From Lutispora saccharofermentans (GTDB taxonomy: Bacteria; Bacillota; Clostridia; Lutisporales; Lutisporaceae), in NCBI RefSeq assembly GCF_024363565.1, contig NZ_JAJEKE010000003.1:275590-339589 (forward strand): a stretch of 64,000 nucleotides of DNA, read 5' to 3'. Under the pieces are notes generated by a model, which saw only the letters and a list, made by a program, of their open reading frames with translations, had not been told where the DNA came from and did no database searches. The position numbers were made by a program, and so were the translations under genes. Position 1 is the first letter of the stretch. Each line of letters starts with the position of its first letter. Shown one piece after another: positions 33,825 to 42,994 of the stretch.

Positions 33825-35141
33825 ATGAGCATAAAAGAGCAGTTGCTTAAGAAAATAAATGACAAAACCGCTATTGTAGGCGTAGTTGGTCTTGGCTATG
33901 TAGGACTGCCGCTGGCTGTTGAGAAAGCCAAAGCCGGCTATAAGACTATTGGATTTGATGTGCAGGAATCAAAGGTTAATCTTGTCAACTCAGGACATAA
34001 CTACATTGGAGATATATTAGATGATGAAGTAGCTGTCACAGTAGAAGAAGGCTTTCTAAAGGCTACATCAGACTTTTCATTCATCAAAGATGTTGACTGT
34101 GTAGCAATATGTGTACCTACTCCTTTAGATGAGTATCAACAGCCTGATATCACTTATGTAAAAAAATCAACTGAAGACGTTGCTAAATACTTGCATAGAG
34201 GTATGTTGGTTGTTCTTGAAAGCACTACATATCCCGGGACAACAGAGGAACTATTAAAACCTATATTAGAAAAGACATCAGGACTCAAATGTGAGGGAGA
34301 CTTTTTTTTGGCTTTCTCACCGGAAAGAGTAGATCCGGGAAACATCCAATATAAGACTAAAAATACTCCTAAAGTAGTTGGCGGTATAGGCAAAGATAGC
34401 ACGGAAATAGCAGCTGCTTTATACAGGAACATACTCCAAACAGATGTATTTGAGGTGTCAAGCCCTGCGGTAGCAGAGATGGAAAAGATTCTTGAGAATA
34501 CATATAGAAATATAAATATTGGACTAGCAAATGAAATGGCTATAATATGCAACAAGATGGGTATAAATGTTTGGGAAGTAATAGAAGCTGCCAAGACAAA
34601 GCCTTATGGATTTCAAGCATTCTATCCTGGACCTGGTTTAGGTGGTCATTGTATACCCTTAGATCCATATTATTTAACATGGAAAGTTAGAGAATATGAT
34701 TATCACACAAGGCTTATTGAGACTTCAGGTGAGATAAATAACTTCATGCCTCAATATGTAGTAGAGAGAGCCTCTAAAATATTGAATAGATTTAGAAAAC
34801 CCCTTAATGGATCAAAGGTTTTTATATTAGGAGTTGCATATAAGCAGGATATCGATGATTGCAGAGAGAGTCCAGCTTTGAAGGTTATGGAAAATTTTAA
34901 AAAAGAAGGATCAATAGTAGTATATAATGACCCATACATTCCAACTTGTAAATATAAAGCATGTGAATATTGTTCTGTTGAGTTGACTGCAGAGAATCTT
35001 CAAAGTGCTGACTTGGTTGTTATAACAACAATGCACAGCTGTTATGATTATGAATTTATACAAAAGAACTCAAAGTTCATATTTGATACCAAGAATGCTA
35101 TGAAGAACGTAGAAGAAAGAGAAAATATAGAGCTGCTCTAG
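33825..35141 (+). CDS. wbpA: UDP-N-acetylglucosamine 6-dehydrogenase (WbpA type)
   Basis: 438 residues, ATG after GGGAGAAAT. The NAD-binding start AIVGVVGLGYVGLPLAVEKA, the central SPERVDPGN motif and the catalytic Cys276 in GPGLGGHCIPLDPYYLTWK define the UDP-glucose/GDP-mannose dehydrogenase family. Length and the GGHCIPLDP context suit the WbpA branch, which oxidises UDP-GlcNAc to UDP-GlcNAcA. The C-terminal domain (VFILGVAYKQDIDDCRESPA) is complete. It is the first enzyme of the diacetamido-uronic acid route; the next four steps are encoded beside it. Confidence 0.92.
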   Translation: MSIKEQLLKKINDKTAIVGVVGLGYVGLPLAVEKAKAGYKTIGFDVQESKVNLVNSGHNYIGDILDDEVAVTVEEGFLKATSDFSFIKDVDCVAICVPTPLDEYQQPDITYVKKSTEDVAKYLHRGMLVVLESTTYPGTTEELLKPILEKTSGLKCEGDFFLAFSPERVDPGNIQYKTKNTPKVVGGIGKDSTEIAAALYRNILQTDVFEVSSPAVAEMEKILENTYRNINIGLANEMAIICNKMGINVWEVIEAAKTKPYGFQAFYPGPGLGGHCIPLDPYYLTWKVREYDYHTRLIETSGEINNFMPQYVVERASKILNRFRKPLNGSKVFILGVAYKQDIDDCRESPALKVMENFKKEGSIVVYNDPYIPTCKYKACEYCSVELTAENLQSADLVVITTMHSCYDYEFIQKNSKFIFDTKNAMKNVEERENIELL

Positions 35142-35151
35142 GAGGTTTGTA

Positions 35152-36246
35152 ATGAAGAAATTGAAATTTTCCATAATAGGGTGCGGAAGAATATCGTACA
35201 AGCATATAGAAGGCTTAGCGAAGAATTTTGAAGAAGCAGAGTTAGTTGCTGTATGCGATATCGTTATAGAAAGAGCAAATAAGAGATCAGAAGAATATTA
35301 CAACTTATGCGGAATAGAACCCCTTGTATATAACGATTATAGAAAGATGCTTGATGAAGTGCCTATTGATGCGATAGCAATAACTACAGAAAGCGGTTAT
35401 CATTCAGAAATCTCAATATATTGTTTAAACCTAGGCAAGCATGTGCTTGTTGAGAAACCAATGGCCTTGTCAACTGCTGATGCAAAAAACATGATAGCTG
35501 CAGCAGAACAAAACAAAGTAAAATTAGCAGTATGCCACCAAAATAGATTTAATTTGCCTATAAAGCAGCTAAGAGAAGCCATAGATAAAGGACGCTTTGG
35601 AAAACTGATAAATGGAACAGCAAGGATACTTTGGTCCAGGGATATGAGCTATTATAAGCAAGCTCCGTGGAGAGGAACTTGGGAGCAAGATGGCGGTACT
35701 CTAATGAATCAATGCATACATAATATTGATCTTCTCCAATGGATGATGGGTGGAGAAATAGATACAATCTATGCACAAACCGGCAACTATATCAGGAGCA
35801 TAGATGCAGAAGACTTTGGCGCTATCATTATTAGATTCAAGAATAAAGCTATTGGTATTGTCGAAGGCACTGCCTGCGTTTATCCTAAAAATTTGGAAGA
35901 AACTTTAAGCATATTTGGTGAAACAGGTACGGTATGTATTGGCGGACTAGCTGTAAACAAGATTGAAACATGGCAATTTGCTGATGAATTAGAGGATGAA
36001 GTAGCACTTACCTCATTTAAGGATGATGATCCGGACACTGTTTATGGCTTTGGGCATATTCCTTTATATAAAGATTTCATTGATGCAATCATAATGAATA
36101 AGCAGCCTTTGATAAGCGGAAAAGAAGGGATCAAAGCCATGCAGATAATATTAGCTGCATATAAATCCCAGAAAACCGGAATGCCTATAAAATATGAAGG
36201 GTTGGAATTCTCAACAATAGAAATGAAAAATAGTGATATAAGATAA
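35152..36246 (+). CDS. wbpB: Gfo/Idh/MocA oxidoreductase (WbpB type)
   Basis: 364 residues, ATG 10 bases after the previous stop with AGGAGG. The N-terminal Rossmann fold starts KFSIIGCGRISYKHIEGLAK; EKPMALSTADA is the conserved catalytic E-K-P, and DGGTLMNQCIHNIDLLQWMM holds the conserved His/Asp of the family. WbpB oxidises UDP-GlcNAcA at C3 to the keto sugar, which the WbpE aminotransferase then aminates. Context with wbpA, wbpD and wbpI makes this specific role likely. Confidence 0.9.
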   Translation: MKKLKFSIIGCGRISYKHIEGLAKNFEEAELVAVCDIVIERANKRSEEYYNLCGIEPLVYNDYRKMLDEVPIDAIAITTESGYHSEISIYCLNLGKHVLVEKPMALSTADAKNMIAAAEQNKVKLAVCHQNRFNLPIKQLREAIDKGRFGKLINGTARILWSRDMSYYKQAPWRGTWEQDGGTLMNQCIHNIDLLQWMMGGEIDTIYAQTGNYIRSIDAEDFGAIIIRFKNKAIGIVEGTACVYPKNLEETLSIFGETGTVCIGGLAVNKIETWQFADELEDEVALTSFKDDDPDTVYGFGHIPLYKDFIDAIIMNKQPLISGKEGIKAMQIILAAYKSQKTGMPIKYEGLEFSTIEMKNSDIR

Positions 36247-36261
36247 AGAGGTAGGTGCCAT

Positions 36262-37002
36262 ATGAACTTTATAAGTCCAAAGTCGAAATTAGGACAAAAT
36301 GTTAAGATTGGTTATTTTGCAATTATAGAGGATGATGTTACTATAGGTGACAACTGTATAATCGGTAATAATGTAACCATATATAAGGGCAGCATTATTG
36401 GATGTAATACAAGAATAGATGATAATACGGTAATAGGGAAGCAGCCGATGAAAGCCGTGACCTCTGCAACCTCAGATGATAAGCTGCAGCCTCCATGCCG
36501 ATTAGGAGATAACATGATAATAGGAACATCTGTTGTTATTTATGCAGGCTGTATAATTGGACAAAGCTCCTTGATTGCTGATCTATCGACAATAAGGGAA
36601 AACGTGGCTATAGGAGAAAAAACTATTATAGGCAGAGGTGTAGCCATAGAAAACTACTGTAACATAGGCAATTATTGCAAGCTTGAAACAAACGTATACA
36701 TTACGGCGTATTCAGATATTGAAGATTATGTATTTATAGCTCCGGGTGTAGTTACATCCAATGATAACTACGCAGGCAGAGACAAAGAAAGATTTAAGCA
36801 TTTTAAAGGTGTGACAGTAAGAAAAGGCGGAAGAATAGGTGCTCAAGCAACAATACTGCCAGGGAAAGTAATTGCGGAAGATAGTCTGGTAGGTGCAGGC
36901 AGTGTAATAACTAAAGATACAGAGCCTGAAAAAATAACTGTCGGTAATCCTGCAAAACCATATAAAAGAGTACCTGACAGCCAACTTTTAAAAAATCAAT
37001 GA
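36262..37002 (+). CDS. wbpD: Left-handed beta-helix N-acetyltransferase (WbpD type)
   Basis: 246 residues, ATG after GAGGTAGG. It is built of hexapeptide repeats throughout (KIGYFAIIEDDVTIGDNCII; GNNVTIYKGSIIG; AIGEKTIIGRGVAIENYCNI). The active-site region contains VFIAPGVVTSNDNYAGRDKE, and VTVRKGGRIGAQATILPGKV comes near the C-terminus. Such enzymes use acetyl-CoA to acetylate the 3-amino group of UDP-GlcNAc3NA. WbpD proteins are usually near 190 residues, and the extra 50 are additional N-terminal hexapeptide turns. Confidence 0.87.
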   Translation: MNFISPKSKLGQNVKIGYFAIIEDDVTIGDNCIIGNNVTIYKGSIIGCNTRIDDNTVIGKQPMKAVTSATSDDKLQPPCRLGDNMIIGTSVVIYAGCIIGQSSLIADLSTIRENVAIGEKTIIGRGVAIENYCNIGNYCKLETNVYITAYSDIEDYVFIAPGVVTSNDNYAGRDKERFKHFKGVTVRKGGRIGAQATILPGKVIAEDSLVGAGSVITKDTEPEKITVGNPAKPYKRVPDSQLLKNQ

Positions 37003-37020
37003 ATAGCTGAGGTGTAGAAC

Positions 37021-38106
37021 TTGAAAATAGTAACAGTTGTAGGTGCAAGACCTCAATTTATAAAGGCTGCTCCTGTTTCGAGAGAGCTAAGAAAAAATCA
37101 TGAAGAAATACTTGTACATACAGGACAGCATTACGATAAGAATATGTCGGATATATTCTTTGAAGAGTTGAACATACCAAAACCTGACTATAATTTGAAT
37201 GTGGGTTCTGGTCATCATGGCAAGCAGACAGGCGAAATGCTTATGAAGATAGAAGAAGTTCTGTTAAATGAAAAGTCTGACGCAATGCTTGTGTATGGTG
37301 ATACAAACTCCACATTGGCAGGCGCACTTGCTGCAAGCAAACTGCATATACCTGTGATACATATAGAAGCAGGTCTTAGAAGCTATAATATGCACATGCC
37401 GGAGGAGCAAAACCGTATACTTACAGATCACTTGGCTACGATGCTTTTTTGCCCTACACAAAATGCTGTAGATAACTTAGCAAAAGAAGGAATAACGAAA
37501 GGCGTCTATAATGTAGGAGACGTTATGCTTGATGCATTGCTTTATAACCTGAAAATAGCCGAGATTAAGTCAAATATATTAGCAGATATTAATGTTGCGC
37601 CCCAAAAATATATTTTAGCCACAATACATAGAGCCGAGAATACAGACAATATTGAGAATTTGACTAATATATTCAAAGCATTTTCAGAGCTGGAATGGCC
37701 TATTATTGTTCCGCTTCATCCGAGGACAAGAAACATTATAAAGAATAATGCTAATTTATTTGCATTTATTAATGACTCAAATATAAAAATAATTGAACCT
37801 CTTGCATATTTAGATATGATAATGGCCATGAAGCATGCAAAGATTATAATGACTGATTCCGGTGGCGTACAAAAAGAAGCTTACTTTTTAAAGACACCAT
37901 GTATAACACTAAGGACTGAAACTGAATGGATAGAGACGGTGGAAAGTGGATGGAATATTTTATCTCAATCTAACTCAGAGACTATTAAAGATGCAGCAAG
38001 TATGTTTAAAACGAGGAATTTTAATACTCTGAAACATACTGATTGCTATGGTAATGGAGATGCTTCAAGAATAATAGGAGATATAATTGAGGCTAGGTTA
38101 AAGTAA
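37021..38106 (+). CDS. wbpI: Non-hydrolysing UDP-sugar 2-epimerase (WbpI type)
   Basis: 361 residues from TTG 37021, preceded by GAGGTG. It shows the WecB/WbpI family pattern: KIVTVVGARPQFIKAAPVSR at the start, HTGQHYDKNMSD, HIEAGLRSYNMHMPEEQNR with the catalytic acidic residues, and MTDSGGVQKEAYFLKTPCIT. It inverts C2 of UDP-GlcNAc3NAcA, giving UDP-ManNAc3NAcA, and so completes the five-step route. UDP-GlcNAc 2-epimerase activity is an alternative, but the four neighbouring genes favour WbpI. Confidence 0.9.
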   Translation: MKIVTVVGARPQFIKAAPVSRELRKNHEEILVHTGQHYDKNMSDIFFEELNIPKPDYNLNVGSGHHGKQTGEMLMKIEEVLLNEKSDAMLVYGDTNSTLAGALAASKLHIPVIHIEAGLRSYNMHMPEEQNRILTDHLATMLFCPTQNAVDNLAKEGITKGVYNVGDVMLDALLYNLKIAEIKSNILADINVAPQKYILATIHRAENTDNIENLTNIFKAFSELEWPIIVPLHPRTRNIIKNNANLFAFINDSNIKIIEPLAYLDMIMAMKHAKIIMTDSGGVQKEAYFLKTPCITLRTETEWIETVESGWNILSQSNSETIKDAASMFKTRNFNTLKHTDCYGNGDASRIIGDIIEARLK

Positions 38107-38132
38107 TCCTTTCCTGAAAGAGGTGACATAAA

Positions 38133-38921
38133 TTGCTGGAACCATTTAAGCTCATATGGGAGTATAGAAAAATAATTAAATCTATAACAATCAACGATAT
38201 AAAAGCTAAATATGCAGGATCTTTTTTAGGTATTCTATGGGCTTTTATATATCCCATACTATTTTTAAGTGTCTACTTTATCGTGTATGTTGTTATATTT
38301 AAAATACGACTAAATACAATGAGCACTTTTGACTATGTATTGCTGATATTTTGTGGTTTAATTCCATGGTTCGGTTTTTCAGAAGCAATAGGTACGGGAG
38401 TTAATTCAGTTACTTCAAACTCAAGTCTTTTGAAGAATACATTGTTTCCTGTTGAACTTATTCCTGTCAAAGTTGTATTTGCAAGTATGATATCTCAATT
38501 GATTGGAATGGGTTTGCTTATGTTAGTACTTATAGTTAAAGGATATATGGGTTTAGCGGTATTAGCTTTGCCCATTCTATTAATATTACAGATTGTTTTT
38601 TCTACTGGTTTAGTATGGATATTAGCAAGTTTAAATGTTTTTTTTAGAGATATAGGTCAGATAATTACAGTTGTTTTAATAATGCTTATGATGGTTTCAC
38701 CTATAGCATATACGAATGAAATGATTTCTCCTCAGATTCTACCATATATGAAGGCAAATCCTTTATATTATTTGATAACTATGTTAAGAGATATTCTAAT
38801 GTTTAATAGACTGCCTGGCATATATGATTTCTCAATATTTTTATCAGTTTCAGTATTTGTATTTTATTTGGGGTACTTTGTATTTTCACGATTGAAAGTG
38901 GTGTTTGCTGATTATGTATAA
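38133..38921 (+). CDS. wzm: ABC-2 type polysaccharide exporter permease
   Basis: 262 residues from TTG 38133, after GAGGTGA. Six hydrophobic segments and the N-terminal pattern IKAKYAGSFLGILWAFIYPI identify the Wzm/TagG class. It forms the membrane channel that moves lipid-linked glycan outward, powered by the ATPase encoded next, whose ATG lies 8 bases inside this gene's end. Confidence 0.92.
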   Translation: MLEPFKLIWEYRKIIKSITINDIKAKYAGSFLGILWAFIYPILFLSVYFIVYVVIFKIRLNTMSTFDYVLLIFCGLIPWFGFSEAIGTGVNSVTSNSSLLKNTLFPVELIPVKVVFASMISQLIGMGLLMLVLIVKGYMGLAVLALPILLILQIVFSTGLVWILASLNVFFRDIGQIITVVLIMLMMVSPIAYTNEMISPQILPYMKANPLYYLITMLRDILMFNRLPGIYDFSIFLSVSVFVFYLGYFVFSRLKVVFADYV

Positions 38922-40773
38922 GGCTAATGATGATTATTCTATTACTATAGAAAATCTGTCAAAAATGTATAAAATTTATCACAAAAAAAGAGATCGTATA
39001 CTTGATTTGCTGAACCTAAAACTGTTTATGGACAGAAACTCTTATGATGAGTTTTGGGCTTTAAAAGATGTTGGCATTAAGATACCTAAGGGTATGAAAT
39101 TAGGTATCTTGGGACGGAATGGAGCAGGGAAAAGTACCCTTTTAAAAATAATAACCGGTAATATAAAACCTACAAACGGGCAAATAACAATAAATGGTAA
39201 AATATCAGCTTTACTAGAATTAGGCACAGGGTTCCATCCAGAATTTACTGGCAGAGAAAACATATATGCTTCATTAGCATATATGGGTATTGATCAAAAA
39301 GAGGCAGAACAGAGGTATGATGATATACTAGATTTTTCTGAGCTTGAAGACTTTATAGATAAACCTGTAAAAACATATTCAGCTGGAATGTATGCAAGGC
39401 TGGCATTTTCTGTAGCTACATCAATAGAACCTGAAATTTTAATAATTGATGAGGTTTTAGGTGCAGGGGATACTTATTTTGTGAATAAATGTATAGAGCG
39501 AATGAAAAAGCTTACGGAAGGTGGAACTACTGTTTTATTTGTATCTCATGATATTTCTTCTGTTCAGAAGATGTGTACCCATGCAATTTGGATTGACAAT
39601 GGAAAGCTATTAATGCAAGGCGATATTATAGATGTTTCAAAAGCTTACTTAGCCTCAGTACGTAAACAAGAGGAACTAAGGTTAAAGGCAGAAAATATGA
39701 AACTCAAAAGAAATGTTGTAAAGGCTTTTGAAAATAATGATTCTACTCAGCTTCTATTTCATTTCATTACTCAAGATGGAGAGCCTAAAGAAAAACATCC
39801 AATAAATAAAATATCATTATATAAGAACGGTGTTATGATTGATGAGTTAATACTAGGAGATGCCATGGATAATGATAACACTAGAAGTATTTTTCTTCTC
39901 ACTAGCAAAGGGACGATAAACTGGTCTGAACCACTAAAATATGATGGTAGATGTATTAGAAGTTTTGAAAATGTTGGCGGTATATATAAGCATGCTGTGT
40001 TCGTTGTAAATATTGTAGAAGATAGTAATGCTTTAGACAAATCAAACTATGAAATTGAAATTGGATATAAAGATGTTACAAACGAAAAAGTAATACTAGA
40101 ATTATATAATGGGCAATCCTATGTGAAAATAGGTGAGCTACAGAATATAAATGATGGCAAATGGAAAAAAAGCAAATGCAGTATTGATTCTATTTATTTA
40201 GGCTATAAAAACAAAGAGGTAGTAAAAGAAGAAAGTCATAAAACAGTCAATGTTAAGAATAATAATATAATAAAAGAAAAGAGTCTTGATAAAATTGATA
40301 GAAATACTAATGATATATATGGAAGCGGAGAAATAATAATAGGTGATGTTAAATTTATGGATGAAAATGAAATTCCTAAATATACTTTTATAACTGGTGA
40401 AAAGATGATATGTAGAATATCGTATATTGCGTCTCAAAATATTATTAACCCTGTTTTCGTAGTTGCTTTATATAAATACGATGGCACATGTATATCACAA
40501 CTTATTTCTAATAAAGATAATTTTATTATTGACAAGTTAAATGGCAGAGGATCTGTTGATGTCATATTTGATCCTCTTTTGATTGGCAGAGGTGAATACA
40601 TAATATCAATAGCAATTTTTAAAGAGCTTAATCTTCTTGATGCGGCAGAACCGGAAGCCTATGATTTGCATGATAGAAAGTACAAACTAAAAATTGAACA
40701 GCCTTTTGGTATTAATACAGAGTTAGGCCTAATAAATCATCCAGTAAGGTGGAATATAAGATATGTTGAATGA
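38914..40773 (+). CDS. wzt: ABC exporter ATPase with long C-terminal glycan-recognition region
   Basis: 619 residues; ATG 38914 overlaps the wzm stop. The ATPase domain has Walker A GRNGAGKST near residue 70, signature YSAGMYARLAFS and Walker B EILIIDEVLGAGD. Residues 260-619 form two beta-rich modules; ordinary Wzt proteins have one carbohydrate-binding domain of about 150 residues. The first module holds KHAVFVVNIVEDS, YEIEIGYKDVTNE and GKWKKSKCSI, a pattern also found in the next protein and in the C5-epimerase lipoprotein. The second (EIIIGDVKFMDENEIPKYTF) is a typical Wzt C-terminal domain that reads the end group of the polymer. Confidence 0.9.
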   Translation: MYKANDDYSITIENLSKMYKIYHKKRDRILDLLNLKLFMDRNSYDEFWALKDVGIKIPKGMKLGILGRNGAGKSTLLKIITGNIKPTNGQITINGKISALLELGTGFHPEFTGRENIYASLAYMGIDQKEAEQRYDDILDFSELEDFIDKPVKTYSAGMYARLAFSVATSIEPEILIIDEVLGAGDTYFVNKCIERMKKLTEGGTTVLFVSHDISSVQKMCTHAIWIDNGKLLMQGDIIDVSKAYLASVRKQEELRLKAENMKLKRNVVKAFENNDSTQLLFHFITQDGEPKEKHPINKISLYKNGVMIDELILGDAMDNDNTRSIFLLTSKGTINWSEPLKYDGRCIRSFENVGGIYKHAVFVVNIVEDSNALDKSNYEIEIGYKDVTNEKVILELYNGQSYVKIGELQNINDGKWKKSKCSIDSIYLGYKNKEVVKEESHKTVNVKNNNIIKEKSLDKIDRNTNDIYGSGEIIIGDVKFMDENEIPKYTFITGEKMICRISYIASQNIINPVFVVALYKYDGTCISQLISNKDNFIIDKLNGRGSVDVIFDPLLIGRGEYIISIAIFKELNLLDAAEPEAYDLHDRKYKLKIEQPFGINTELGLINHPVRWNIRYVE

Positions 40774-42994
40774 TAATACATTAAAATACTATAATGCTTC
40801 AGAATTATGGAGCGGTGATGCTGCTCCTGAGCAAAAGCTTCTCTTAGACAAAGTTTTAAGTATGCTTCCTGAAGATATTGAATCAATTTTAGATGTGGGT
40901 TGTGGTAATGGAGTAATTACTAATCAGCTACCCAATGATAAGCATGTGTGTGGGTTGGATATAAGCGACGAAGCTCTAAAATATGTGGATAGAGACACGA
41001 AGGTAGGTTCAATAGATAAACTGCCTTTTGATGATGATGCTTTTGATTTGCTTCTTTCGACTGATACGATTGAACATTTGTCAATTGACATATACCGTAA
41101 TGGATTGAATGAGATGCAAAGAGTTGCAAGAAAATACATAATGATAGCTGCCCCATATATGGAGGACTTAGAGCTTGCAAAAGCAAAATGCTCAGAATGT
41201 GGTTGCGAATACCATATAAATTGGCATTTGCGTTCATTGGATATAAAGAAAATTGTAGATGAAATCGGAACAAAAAAATTTAGTTTATGTAGCATAGGAT
41301 TCAGCGGTGATTCTTGGCCATTTTATTGTGATGCGGTGGATAAAGTTGATCGTATAGCGAATAATAATTTTCATATCTGGGATAGAGCAGTATGCCCTTT
41401 ATGCAGCTCATCTGAAACTGTTAAGCAAGGAATTGAGGCAATAGGGGGATTAGATAAATTAAGAAAAGAATGTTTTAATGAAAACCTTAGAATGAACTCT
41501 AATTACATGCCAACAAGAAATGAGATGCTATTACTATTTAAAGCAAAGAATTGCCATAGCGGTTGGAATGATGGATTTGATAAAGATAAGTTGTTTTTTT
41601 ACATAAAAACTGATAAAAGAGAAAATGAGAAAATTGATAGTAAAGCTAGATTAATGCACAAGGGTTGCTATGATATAGCTATTGGTTCTAATTATAATAG
41701 CAGGTTAGATACTAAGAAATTTAGTATTCATCCCTATATAATTGATAATGAAAATATAAATTGGGGAAGCATCCAGCTAATAGATGACAGATTAGCTAGG
41801 CGGTATATTAAAAAAAATGAATCGCCTAATCATGCTGTTTTTATCATTCCTGAGTTTACAAAGGACGGTTTCAATATTACAATATCCTACAAAGATTGTT
41901 CTGAAGTACCGCTTACTCTTCAAGTTTATGATAAAAATGATTCTTATATACGCTTGGGTGACCTTGAATGCAAAAATGATTCCATGTGGAAAACATCTGT
42001 ATTCAGTGTTCCACCTAACATTGATTGTTTAGATGAAGGATATATATTTGATCTTGTTTGTTATAATGAAGAGATTGAGCCCACTTATTATATAGATAAG
42101 ATACTCATTGATGGAAGTTACATTCTTGAAAATACATTAAATGAATTATGCGATAAAGAATTTGCTGATGATATGTATAAGTTTTATGAATTAGAGCTAA
42201 ATGAAGCAATGTTAAGTGATACTATTATACATGTAGAAGGCATAAATGATGCAAAAGGGTTTGGCTTATTATTTGAAAATATTGTAGTAAATCTTGATAA
42301 ATATAAAATAGATGATGGCTTATTTGAAACACATATATATAAATGGGTATTTAATGATCCGTATTTTAATGAAGCCATAAACGCTAGCAAGATATATAAT
42401 AATGATATGAAATCTAAGGTCTATAAACTTTTTCAGAATAATTTTGACTATAACTTACTTAAAGAGGTATGCAATAAGGGTCTCATAGGTAATAGAGTTT
42501 TAGCATCAAGCATAAATGATAAATCCAAAACTATTATTGACTTGTTGCATGAATTGAGAAATAAGGAGCTTGAAGAAAAAGAGAAAATACAATCCGAGTT
42601 ACAAATTATGATAAGAATGCTAAAAGATTTAAATAAAATTAATAGCAATTATGAGATTATTTTAAAAGAATTTGAAGAAAAAGAAAAAATGCAATCCGAG
42701 TTACATGCTATGATAAAAATGTTGGATGATTTAAATAGAATTAATAGCAATTATGAGATTGTTTCAAAGGAATATAGGGATAGAATAGCTACGCTTAATG
42801 AAGAATTAAGTTTAAGCCGTGTTGAAATAAAAGATCTAAAAGATAAAATTGCAGAACTTGACTTAAGAATGTCAGATTTTATATATCAAATAAAAGAAAA
42901 AGATAGTGATATCAAAAGAATGAAGGAAACAATTGAAAAGCTAAATAATAGAAAGTTATGTGACTTTATTTTTAAGAAGGGAGAGCAAGCATGA
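40763..42994 (+). CDS. SAM-dependent methyltransferase with sugar-binding-like module and coiled coil
   Basis: 743 residues, overlapping wzt by 11 bases. The N-terminal 200 residues are a class I methyltransferase (SILDVGCGNGVITNQLPNDK; LLSTDTIEHLSIDIYRNGL). It has a Cys pair (CSECGCEYHINWH) and a CPLCSS motif like those of glycan-locus methyltransferases. The middle (about 300-430) carries the module HAVFIIPEFTKDGFNITISY, KDCSEVP and SMWKTSVFSV shared with the preceding ATPase. The last 150 residues are coiled coil with an internal duplication (EKEKIQSELQIMIRMLKDLN and EKEKMQSELHAMIKMLDDLN). In WbdD-type systems a methyltransferase-coiled coil protein caps the chain and sets its length for ABC export, and this looks like a functional analogue. 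Confidence 0.82.
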   Translation: MLNDNTLKYYNASELWSGDAAPEQKLLLDKVLSMLPEDIESILDVGCGNGVITNQLPNDKHVCGLDISDEALKYVDRDTKVGSIDKLPFDDDAFDLLLSTDTIEHLSIDIYRNGLNEMQRVARKYIMIAAPYMEDLELAKAKCSECGCEYHINWHLRSLDIKKIVDEIGTKKFSLCSIGFSGDSWPFYCDAVDKVDRIANNNFHIWDRAVCPLCSSSETVKQGIEAIGGLDKLRKECFNENLRMNSNYMPTRNEMLLLFKAKNCHSGWNDGFDKDKLFFYIKTDKRENEKIDSKARLMHKGCYDIAIGSNYNSRLDTKKFSIHPYIIDNENINWGSIQLIDDRLARRYIKKNESPNHAVFIIPEFTKDGFNITISYKDCSEVPLTLQVYDKNDSYIRLGDLECKNDSMWKTSVFSVPPNIDCLDEGYIFDLVCYNEEIEPTYYIDKILIDGSYILENTLNELCDKEFADDMYKFYELELNEAMLSDTIIHVEGINDAKGFGLLFENIVVNLDKYKIDDGLFETHIYKWVFNDPYFNEAINASKIYNNDMKSKVYKLFQNNFDYNLLKEVCNKGLIGNRVLASSINDKSKTIIDLLHELRNKELEEKEKIQSELQIMIRMLKDLNKINSNYEIILKEFEEKEKMQSELHAMIKMLDDLNRINSNYEIVSKEYRDRIATLNEELSLSRVEIKDLKDKIAELDLRMSDFIYQIKEKDSDIKRMKETIEKLNNRKLCDFIFKKGEQA

